Assembly: GCF_002078875.1 (NCBI RefSeq)
Contig: NC_034411.1
Coordinates: forward strand, 33,436,260-33,500,259
From: Numida meleagris
Taxonomy: Eukaryota > Chordata > Aves > Galliformes > Numididae
Length of the DNA stretch: 64,000 nucleotides
Direction of reading: 5' to 3'
The position numbers and the translations under genes are program-made. Each line of letters starts with the position of its first letter. Positions within the stretch are counted from its first letter, which is position 1. Below are positions 26,246 through 36,500 of the stretch, one piece after another. The notes under the pieces are model-generated. The model was not told the DNA's origin, searched no databases, and saw only the letters and a list, made by a program, of their open reading frames with translations.

Positions 26246-26660
26246 TGACAAAGGGTCTGGATCATCCCTCCTGTGAAGTAAGGTTGAGAGAGCTGAGGCT
26301 GCTCAACCTGGAGAAGAGAAGGCTATGGAGGATTTCAACATTTGTAAATACACGAAGAGAAGGAGCAAAGGCAAAGTCAGGATTTTTTTTCAGAGGTGCC
26401 TAGTGACAGGAAAAGAGGCAACAGGCATAAACTGGGACACAGGAAGTTCCCTCACAGCATTAGGGAACTTTTTTTGTGTATGTGCACAGGCGTCTGAGCA
26501 CTGACACGGGTTGCCCAGAGAGGCTGTGGATATTCTTTGCAGAGATCTTCCAAAGCTGCCTGGACACAGTCCCGAGCAACCTGCTCTGAGTGGCCCAACT
26601 TGAGCAGGAGTCTGGACTAAATGGTCTCATGAGGTTTTCACCAGCCTTAGTCATGATGTG
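26246..26660 (+). mobile_element. Second CR1 LINE 3' fragment, tandem with the first
   Basis: Starts within CR1 ORF2 (GAGGCTGCTCAACCTGGAGA, then GAAGAGAAGGC) and continues through AGGTGCCTAGTGACAGG, ACACAGGAAGTTCCCTCACA, GGTTGCCCAGAGAGGCTGTG and CTGGACTAAATGGTCTCATG. It is a different, more diverged CR1 subfamily from the copy just upstream, judging by the 3' wording. It lies in the same orientation with almost no spacer. The 3' terminal microsatellite is decayed. Confidence 0.85.
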
Positions 26661-28974
26661 GTTATGTTAACACTTTTAAATCAGAAAACACAGCAATTCC
26701 CAAGAGCACCTATCAAAAATAAATTTAGATGTTAACCTAGACTTTTAAAACAGTAAATAGAAAATAGTTTGGATTTTCTTGTTTGGCTTTTTTATTTTCA
26801 TAAGAAAGACTGTTCTGCTCTTCAAAAGAGGAGAAGCAGGACACAAGCTTCTGCCTTAAAATAGTATGCGCAGATTCCTTTAACTTGCCCTGTCTCAGAA
26901 GATCATTACAGATTATAGAAACAAATACCCAGTCAGACATGACTGAAATTAAGGTTTTTGAATTTATTTTCAAGTTATTATTTGGATTTGTTTTCCTTTG
27001 GAGCTTTAGAACAATGGGCAAAATATCTTCAAAGTAATTAGCTAAGACATAGCGTTAATTTTAACCATACAGAAACATTTGGATTTACTTTACATAATCT
27101 ACGGTGTGAGAGACAAATTTGTCAGGATAGCATTTTTGATGGCAGTCAGTTACATGTCACTGACCTTCAATTGAAACAGAACACTTACATTTCTTAGAAG
27201 CTATTAAAAAACCTATTTTTGGTTTAACAACCTAGATTTCAGTTTCCTAGAGGTTAATCACTTCCAGCAGAATCCAGTTATACCCATCTTCCTTAGTACT
27301 GCACAAACATACTGCTATTCAAGGTCAAGTGATTTACATCTAAAGGTAAATCTGGACAGAGATTCATAGGAGTCCACACACTTCACCTTTACCAGAATTT
27401 TCTTTATCCTTGACCTCACCTTCTACCTAATCAGTATTGAGGCATTTTAAACCTGTCTCCACAGGGTGACATGGAGTAGCATGACAATGTCTGCACATGC
27501 CTTCAAGCAATTGGTTTCAAGCCTGAGGCCCCAGTGTCATGAACTTGCAACCAAATCTTACACTGCAGTGTGCAGTAATCCCACTCAAGACATCAGGGGA
27601 CATTCTAGTACTAACAATTCACTTCCTTCCTATCTCCACGGTAAAAAAATAACTAGGTTTTTTAATTGCCCTTTGAAAACAGGGTCAAATACATTTAAAC
27701 ATATGAAGTATCACTTAAAATAACAGTCCGTCAGAACAACTAACCTAAAACTATTGTAGAAAGCAAGTTATGGACAGACTCACTTCAAGTTTGAGAGCAG
27801 GAAGGATGAGATTTCTCTACAAGCACTTAACTTACTGCTTGTTAGAAATGAAATTACAGTCATCATGCCTTCAGTCAGCTCTTCCTTATCAAGGAGAGCT
27901 TGAAGAGATGCACTAACTTGGTTGCTGCTTGCTTTCTACATCCATAAGATGCTGCACAGTGTCAGAGCTCTGTAGTGGATTAACTAGCCCGTAATTCAAG
28001 ACAGCCAGAGTTCAAGCACTGGAATTCAATGCTCAGGTGAGCATTCATTTTAAGAAGACTTAAACTGCATTCTGCATGGCAAACGGAACAAGTAGCTAAT
28101 TAAGAAATCAGCACTCACTTGGGGTCAGTCTGGAACCCACCATTCTGGTGGAGAAGCCTTAATTTTCTGACACCTGCTCTTGATAGGACAGATTCTACCT
28201 GCCATTTAGTTGTCCTTTTCTTGCTCTACAGTGCTATTTTATTTTTTCTTAGCTGCCTTTTCTGCAAAGCACACACCTACCTGGTCATGTCATCCAACTG
28301 ACAATCCATATGTCTTTTCTGCAAGACTATCTACACCAACCACTTTCTAGCTTCCAATTCACTTTATCTTTTTTTCCCAGGGTGACTTAGCATTCTATCT
28401 GTCAAAATCTTTTCCTCACAATTCAGACAGCTAACCTCATCCATCAGGTCTATTTCCCTTAGCTCCCTCTGCATTCATCTTCCCCTTTAGAGGTTACAGT
28501 CCAGGTTTAATTAATTTATGATGATGAAACAACTAAATTAAAACCCGTAAATATTGACTGCATGCTAAAACAGTTGCAAACTAATGAAAATGATCAACCA
28601 CTAATGAAGAGGGAATTCATGGAACTAGCAGACTGAAAATGTCAGTTTTTTCTGTGGTTTCCCTCAGAACTAATTCAGTGCAACGTGTTCTGGTACCCTA
28701 CAGAAAGATTACCGATGTGCAGTTGTCTCACAGCTTACTTACATGTACTGAGGGAGAAATTAGGATTTTTAGGATTATTAGGAGAAGTTTAATTGGATAC
28801 TATTTAGTGTTGTTTTTTCCATTAACACTTCAGTTTTCATAAGGCTTTGGTGTATTTGATAATTACCAAACAGCAATGTAAAACAAAAGAGAACCAGAGC
28901 TTTACTGAATAGATACTGCACTGCACTGTGGAAACAATATTGAAAACTATCTGAACGTAGGACCCAGATGGTAG
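26661..28974. other. AT-rich unique sequence, no gene seen
   Basis: No repeat or RNA gene is recognised. Open frames of up to 94 codons (26737-27021 minus) look like chance translations rich in Lys, Asn, Ser and Phe. Confidence 0.55.
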
Positions 28975-29750
28975 TGGTCAGTGGTGCAAAGTCTTTTAGA
29001 GGCCAGTAACGAGCAGAGTACCTCAGCGGTCAATACTGGATGCAGTTCTGTTTAACTTCTTTATATTAATTGTCTGGATGATGGGGAGGAGTGTGTCCTC
29101 AGTGACTTCACAGGTGACACAACCAGGGAGAGTGGCTGATTTACCTTGGCAAGCTGGAGAGATGGGCTAACAAGAAATTCTTGAAGTTCAAGAAAAACAG
29201 AGTCCTGCATCTGGGAAGGAACAACTCCAAGAACCAAGACTTGCTAGGGACAACTGCTGAGAAGTAGCTCTGAAGAAAATAACATGGAAGCCCTGGTAGA
29301 AACTAAGCTGAGCATGAGTCAGAAATGAGCCCATTCCCCTAAGAAAGCAAGTGGTGTTCTTGGCTGTATTAGGCGAAGTATCAGCAGCAAGTCAAGAGAT
29401 GATCCTTCTCCTTTACTGAGCACTGGGAAGGCCACATCTAGAATGCCTGTGTGCAGGTCTGGGACTCTCAGTATGAGAGAGAGATAGGCATATTGGAAAA
29501 AGTCCAACAGAGGGCAATGAAGTCAAATGGCCTGGAACACCTCTCCTATGAGCAGAGGCTGAGAGCTGGAACTGTTCAGCTTGAAAAAGAGATGGCTCAG
29601 GCAGGCAGGATCTCATCAGTATCTACAAATACCTGAAGGGAGGGAACAAAGACAGAACCAGGCTTTTTTCAGTGGTGCCCAGCAACAGGACAAGCAGCAA
29701 TGAGTACAAAATGGAAAAGAAGAGGTTCCATCTAAACTTTTCTAATAAGC
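28975..29750 (+). mobile_element. Degenerate CR1 LINE, ORF2 end and part of 3' UTR
   Basis: The text follows CR1 ORF2 from just before the catalytic region. AGTACCTCAGCGGTCAATAC corresponds to the GVPQGS area, CACAGGTGACACAACCAGG to the ADDT area. AGAGTCCTGCATCTGGGAAG and GAATGCCTGTGTGCAGGTC follow. Further on come CCTCTCCTATGAGCAGAGGC and AGGTTCCATCTAAAC. All are in order on the plus strand, with many substitutions, indels and stops. The final 3' UTR and microsatellite are missing. It is a dead, medium-old copy about 775 bases long. Confidence 0.88.
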
Positions 29751-31058
29751 TGTAAACAAAGTGCAAGAGAAATGGACTGATATCTTAGCACTGACCTGCT
29801 CAAGGTGGCTAGCACCAGTCTACCCTGCAGATGATTTGTTTACCCTGACCAGCCAGAATACAACCAAATACCCTCAACACCTGAAAACTTGGTTTACTTG
29901 TTCTGCAATGGTTACAATGACACAAAAAGAACTGACAGACATTTCATCCTCAGCAGGGATCACTATGATCCTCATCATCTTCCTTCTTGCACTATTCGCT
30001 TTTCTTGCAGAAACATGCTTGAACTTTATGGAAATACAAAGAACAGGCAGCTGTTCCAGCATTACAAGGTACAAACATCTCAGCTTTTGAGTAACACGTA
30101 AAGCTTCCAGCCACTGAAGAGGAAACTGGCCAGAAGTATACTGCACATATTTTTAACAATACCTCTGGCCACAGAATCCAATTTTTCCATCCTGCATGAT
30201 TATGACACTTTGCTAAGAGAGGTAAAACGATGAGGCTGTGTAAGCTAGAAACTGGACTTCATTTTTATCTAATCAACAAAAAGCTGTAACTTGGAATAGA
30301 AGTCACAGAAGTCCCCTGCTTGCAAAATCTTGCCATATATAGCCCATACATGATTAAGAAGTATTCAAAATCCAAATGACATTGGACATTTGAAATCTGC
30401 CATAATGATTCATTTTGCATGGAAACTCTCTACTGGGCTTGCTAATTGCTGCTAATAAAGTCATTAAAGAGGGCACAGAAGCCATATATACAGAAGGAAG
30501 GACATTCATGCAACAGATGCAAAAATCAAACAGCAAAAAAAAAGACCTGATCCTGCTTGACTGCCGATTTTAATATATAGAGATCAATATAAATCATCAC
30601 CACTCCCCAGAAAATAACCATGCTGAGACACACATTACATCCCATCGATCTTTTAACACAAGCACCAAAATCACAAGCTCAGTACTTGTAAGAAGAAAGC
30701 AGCTGCATGCCATACAAAATAGTACTTGCAGAAAGGAAAGTCAATGCTCTTCCAAGCTTCAGAGCACCCAGCTGTAAAGGAGGAGTATAAATGTTTTTTG
30801 GTATTCAGGAACTGCATAGTCAGTTGCTGCTACTTCCATTATTTTTTTTAAATAGTAAACGAGAATACAGTAAGAGCAAAAAATAATAGGCAAAAAAATG
30901 GGAAACAAAATAATTAGTTCAACTTAAGTTTAAGACAACTTTTTAATCACAAAGTGACCTAGAAGTCCGTGAATGATCTATTCTATGCACAGAAAACTCA
31001 GAGAGGGATGAGGTCAACCAAGTTGTATGATCTCCACTGAATGCTGACAATCCTTAAA

Positions 31059-31080
31059 AATATTCTTTGTTAAGAATATT
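31059..31080. repeat. Perfect 9-bp inverted repeat
   Basis: AATATTCTT is followed by the 4-base loop TGTT and the exact reverse complement AAGAATATT. Being AT-rich, it could arise by chance in 64 kb, but it could form a small hairpin. Confidence 0.85.
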
Positions 31081-31494
31081 GACATGGGTAAAGCAGCACT
31101 GGAGAAAATATTCATTATTCCCAACACCTTCCACAATACTATTTGCTGTTATCCGCTCATCAGGTAAATGCTTCTCCAAGACACAATGCCGCTGTATAGA
31201 AGGCAGTGATAACAGGTGGTTTAATGCCTAGTATCTCCTTCTTGTTCTAGGGTGATCTACACATATGTGTCTTTTTTCTTATAAACCCATCCAGATATAC
31301 TGAAACTTGAAAGATAGATCAATCTGCTTTCCTAAGAGTATTTTAGCATTACAGTACAATGGTGAGGAAGGCAAGAAATATATATCTGTATGGAGATTAG
31401 GACACTGAGGCACACAGCAACTTTCCCTCATTCACATGAGTCACAAGCAAACACAAACCATACCTTCTCAACTCCACTGGCTCCAAGACCACTC

Positions 31495-31532
31495 TTTATC
31501 CATTTTACAGTGGATTTTATCCATTTTACAGT
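31495..31532. repeat. Short tandem duplication, period 21
   Basis: The words TTTATCCATTTTACAGT occur twice, 21 bases apart, separated by GGAT. It is a recent-looking duplication of about 1.8 units. Confidence 0.9.
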
Positions 31533-31839
31533 CAAAAATACCACTGCATTCATTTCAGATCCAAAGCATATTTACACACTATGGTATTTTTATATAATCT
31601 GGTCCTCATTCTTGGTCTTTATCACTTAACTTCTAAGCTTACTAGTGTCATGCATTGCAATACAGTGGCAAATGACCACATTTACAATGAATCATTTGAC
31701 AGTTTGTAATAGTTATTAACGAAGAGTTTTCTACTGTGTTCATGAATTCCAGTAGTGGTATCTGTGCATACATTCAATATTATACAAAGTAATTTCATCA
31801 TACTAAGCACAGCTTATGTCCCTAAAAAGTGAAGAACAC

Positions 31840-32160
31840 ATTGCTAAGTGACATTAATGCTTTTCAGTTATCTGTATCAAAATATTTATCTGGTGCGTGC
31901 ACACGTAAATAACACGTTGATCTTCATGCCTATATTTTATCATAAATTTTATAAACTATCATACTGAAATGTTATTCTAAATCAAAACACAGCATATTTC
32001 TGCCAATCTTTGGCTGGCATATATCACCCTTTATTGCATTACAAGGGACAAGAATGTAACAGGCCATGATTCATTATCGCTAAGCTTCAGATTCTGAGGC
32101 AATGATTCAATAAAAGCTTTTGAAAGCATCGCTATGATGGTTCTGATGGCCTTTACTTCC
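31840..32160. promoter_or_regulatory. Possible conserved non-coding element
   Basis: The stretch lacks simple repeats and holds an NFI-like inverted site (TGCCAATCTTTGGCTGGCA, 32001-32019), GATA- and CACGT-type words and several ATTA cores. This is a texture-based guess; there is no open frame and no repeat match. Conservation across birds and mammals would decide. Confidence 0.17.
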
Positions 32161-33008
32161 AAAGGTTCTTAAGGTGTTTCATATGAGCAGTTAAAATACA
32201 AGGTAACTACCAAGAAACCCAAGTGCCTGTTAGTAAATCATTTGTCTCGAGAACCCACAGGCTTATGAAGTATTCAAATTTCCTATAGGTACAGTCAGTA
32301 GGAAAGTCTAGGTAGATGTAGGAATTTTTCCACACCTGGAATCCCCTACCTTACGTATGTGCATTGTGAAATAAATCATCTGGACCACCACAGTCTTCTA
32401 AAGAGACAGAGAAAGGACACAGGAATAAGTTGAATGACCCACAGAATGTCAGTGACGATGAAAAACTGCTGATTTTGAGGAGTTCTGCCAGTTTGGAAAA
32501 AACAGCCAGCCACTGAAGCTGTCATGCACTGATGCTGACTAAAGCAAATTGAAATGTCTTCATGTCCTCTTTTTTTTTCCAATTGTTCGAATAGCACATC
32601 CTCTTCTCTACTTAGGTTCCTTTAAATATTTGGTTTCTTTTAGCAGAGAACACCATACTGACAAACATAAATAAGGGATTTTTTTCTGCTTAACAAAAAC
32701 AGATTTACAGGCTTACCTAAACAGAAGTCTAGAATTTGGCATGCTCTAGCTTCATGAAAATCTATAGCGTCTCCTGGGAGAAATTCTAGTGCAAAAGATA
32801 ATGTAGTTTACTAACATAGATATTCTCACTTAGAAATTTCCTTCTGCTGGGTGGATTCAAGTCACCATCTCAGTAATTGTATACAAAGAGAAATAAGTGG
32901 AAAACAGCTTCATCAGCTCCATATAAATAACAGAACTGCAGTTGGCTAAAAGCCATCTAACACAGTGCTTAGTCTCTGACAACAGCCAGCATTAGATGTG
33001 TGCAAAGT

Positions 33009-33509
33009 TGTCATGGTTTTGTGATTTTCGGTTATTGGTATTCCACATCATAACATCATATAGTGAATGTACCTGGTTCTCAGAAGAGAAGGACTACTAC
33101 ATTCCCCAGGGGACTTTGCTTCCCTGTTACCATTTCCAGACAGAGGGAAAAGAGAGCAGATCATGAGACCTCATCCCTTTTTCCACCCATCTCTTGTTCT
33201 GGCAGCACGTCGCTCTCCAGCCGTCTTATCGTCGGTAGTAGAGTAAGGCCTACCTTGATTTTGGGACATTCTCTCTCTCTGTATTGGATTTATCAGCTTA
33301 AATTGTAATTATATTGTATTATAGTGTGTTCTTTTGCATTCCAATATCTTATTTAATAAATTAGTTTGTTTCTCCTCAGATTGTTGCTGCTGTTCTTTGC
33401 TCTCAGGGCCATCTCCTTGCCCTTTTTTCCCTTTTCCTGGGGCGTGGGCCTGTGGGTCCCCCATACCCTTTGTCACAGAACCAGGCCAAATGCCCGTAAA
33501 CCGTTGACA
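33009..33509 (+). mobile_element. Solo LTR of an endogenous retrovirus
   Basis: A 501-base unit begins TGTCATGG and ends GTTGACA, so it has TG...CA ends and short inverted termini (TGTCA/TGACA). An AATAAA polyadenylation signal lies at 33355-33360, followed by a T/G-rich segment, which sets the plus orientation. It is flanked by AAAGT (33004-33008) and TAAGT (33510-33514), a 5-base target duplication with one mismatch; 5-base duplications are typical of ERVL-type elements. No gag, pol or env sequence lies beside it, so it is a solo LTR left by recombination between two LTRs. The wording resembles LTRs common in neoavian genomes, but I cannot give the family name. Confidence 0.75.
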
Positions 33510-36500
33510 TAAGTATTGAGACACTTCCCAAAGTACCCACTTAATTCAAGAGCATCAAAAAACTTGAAGCTCACGCAGATTTGTGCAGATTATAAATCAT
33601 AGCAGCGCTGACATGGTATTTAACGATAGGTGACAATTGTGGATTTACTTATATTTAATTATCTTTTAACTCATCTAGAGATTTAAGATCAACACCATCC
33701 TCTACAACATCTAATGGAAAGGTGATCTTTATGATACAGTCTTTTATTTATCTTGAATCTGATACTTAATGGTCTAATCTGATGCTCATTTTTGTCATAG
33801 AAGAGTAAGAGTTCATTGTTGTATGGACTCTTTCTTGGGAGTTTTTTTGTTGTTGTTTTGACTAGGGCTTTTTCCATTTTATTTTTTAAATTTTATCTAT
33901 ATCTACCACAACTGGATGGATTTCCACCCTGTCTTTTCCCCTTAAGTGTTTTCAAGACTGATGGAATCCTACCTCACTTAGCCATTTCTTTAACAAAGCC
34001 ATTCTATGTACATCTGAAACAAAAAGTTGGATATTCACTTTTGGAAAAAAATAATAATAATAATGCTTGTGAGACCTTTTCACATCTACCTTGTTCTAGG
34101 ACAGTTACTGTTCCCACCTGGCCATACTTCAGGCAAGAGTCTGAAGAGAAATAGGGAACTTACAATACTTTCTGCAAAAAGTCTTAGTATATTTCAAAGT
34201 GGATGCGTTATGGCAGCCTCAACTTCTATTAGTCCAGTCACAACCCCTCAAGAAGTGCTGTTAAAGCAGTTTTTGCAGAGCTTGGGGGCTGGTGGTGGGA
34301 AGAGTGGTGAGAAGAGTGGCGAGAGGTGGACATACACCATAAAACATCAGTCCTTTCCTTCCAGTAAGTTGTGGTCCACTTAGGCAAAGTGCCCATTGCA
34401 GTCCCTACCCAGGAAATATATGATGGCATGTTATGGCCCAGTGAAAAGAACTGAAATGAAAATATTTAGCACCCTGTGAAGCTGTCCCACAAAAACGTCA
34501 ACAGATCATACTTCTTTTTCTCCTAAGGAATTTCCCTAATGTGTAAAGAACAAAAATGAATGAAAAAAATAACAGTGAGGGAATGTTTATGGTCTGTGGA
34601 TAGCCTGGGAACAGGTACAATAATTCAGATCATGTTTCCAAGTACAAACTTGATATATGTTTTCAAAGCCATTTTGACCTAAGGTCCAAGTATTTCATAA
34701 GTGCAAAATCTCACACCTGCAAAATGTAATTGCCTCTTTCCTGAATCACTGACAGGTATCCAACTGTACTGAGAATGTGTACGTGTGACTAGAGTCTGTC
34801 AGGAGCCAAAACCTGCAATTTCATTAAATTCCATAAATTGAATCAAAAGACATTGAAAATTTAGATGTTTTTCTTCCTGAATCTTTTAGCATAAGCTACT
34901 GCTGTAAGAAACTATTCAAGAACTTCAAGCTGCCTCTCACAGGGAAAGCAGAAGCCAGTTGCCTCGTTCAGCAAGACTGATCACCCAGATTGTTAGCCTT
35001 CCTTCTGCTCCCCATGGATAGAACAAGGGCAGATAGAAAGGATATCACTAGTCAGAAATCGGTTTCCAATCTACATGAAATCTTGGCATCTTTTAAAGCC
35101 AGCTAATCCAGCCCTCCATTCTGACCATACCCCCAGAAAAAATCCTAAACTTTTAAAGGAAAGATGTAGAATTTGTGTTTCAGTGAATTGGATTTATTTA
35201 CAGCTTCCCATGATGCAATACTTTCCAGAGAACATTACTTCAAAATACATTTAATTCTTCTCTGTTTAAGCACAAATTGGACGAAGCCTCGCAGCACACT
35301 TTATACAGTTTACAATCCGAGTTCAATATTTTCCCTTAGGGAAAGGGAGCACTTTTAGGTGACAAGATCAGATTCATAATGTATTTTTTGCAGGAAAATA
35401 ACTACATTACCACCAACTGCCACCTATCAATTATTCTTTGAGAGTTGCTATGTTCCTCTTCCACGTTCACATATGCAGTGAGAACAAAAGACATAGCTGG
35501 TGGTCCACACAGCTGTCTTTCCTTCAGAAATGTATGCTTGTGAAACAATTTGAAGGTCTGAGGTGCACCTAGGTTTAGAATTACAGAATGCCTGAGAGGA
35601 TTGCATTACTTGGTCTTTATGCCTGCCTTTCTCCTGTAGCAAGGCCACGAGCCCTCCATTCTAACCTGCCACCTACCCCTGCTTGAGCCTCTGTTATATT
35701 TAGATCTGAGAAGATCAGCACTGCTCTCTTTTCTTCAAGAGTCTGTGGTTGAGAAAGGAGGAAGCAGAAATGTAAAGTCCTGCCTAACTGTTACACTTGC
35801 ATTCACGTCCAGATTGAAAAGCAATAAGTTCTTAAATAGGCTAAAACTTAGACTCTAAAACTGATAAATTGAGTATCGTTCCTTAATAACCTTGAAGGAC
35901 TTCTCAGCTGAGTCTGAAAGCTTCCTTATCATTTCCCTTCTGTCCTTTCAATACCCAAGAAATACAAAAGGATTCTCCTGGACTGCCGTTTTCTGTTCAC
36001 GTCACATTTACTATTGCATATATTAATTGCATGTTCCAAGGATGCTGACATAGGAAGAGTTTTTCTCCTTAAGATGTAATTTGGAAATGAAGGAAAGGTA
36101 AACAGCATTTACCTTTTTTAAAAAAAAAAAAAAAAACTGAAAACTGGCCAAGCTTAAAAATGTTACAGGTGAAGCACACTAATCCTAGCAGAGACATTAA
36201 ACCCCGTTAAGTATTCAATTAACCATCAGCTATAGGATCAAAAGAGGAATTGTCTCCTGGATATGGCTGACAGGGACTATTGGAAACATTTCTGTTTACC
36301 TCCGTAACTGTGCTGGGGGCCCAGGGTGTAGGGCTCAACCATGAGTTCATCTCCCACAGAGAAACTCTTCTTCCAGGAGTTTTTGATATCCCAGTCCCTC
36401 CCGCTCTGTTCCTGGGAAAGATCAGCTTTTCCACTTCAAATTTGAAGTTTGCTCTGAGAGTTTTAGTAAAACCATGAACCTGGAGCTACAGTCAGCTAGA

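Larger units (their letters stand above)
29751..33008. other. Unique sequence, possible regulatory stretch near 32 kb
   Basis: No gene is recognised. Frames at 29761-30146 lie on both strands and overlap, and none has a recognisable domain. A 9-bp-arm inverted repeat lies at 31059-31080 and a 21-bp-period tandem duplication at 31495-31532. The part 31840-32160 is listed separately. Confidence 0.5.

Noticed and set aside
29761..30146. Overlapping frames on both strands (109, 90 and 70 codons)
   Set aside because: Frames on opposite strands overlap fully and none has a domain. They lie just past the end of a degenerate CR1 and have no splice context.
34027..34383. 118-codon plus frame overlapping 33816-34154
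   Set aside because: It starts in a simple (ATA)n repeat read as Ile residues, and a minus-strand frame (34238-34429) covers the same bases. No family recognised.
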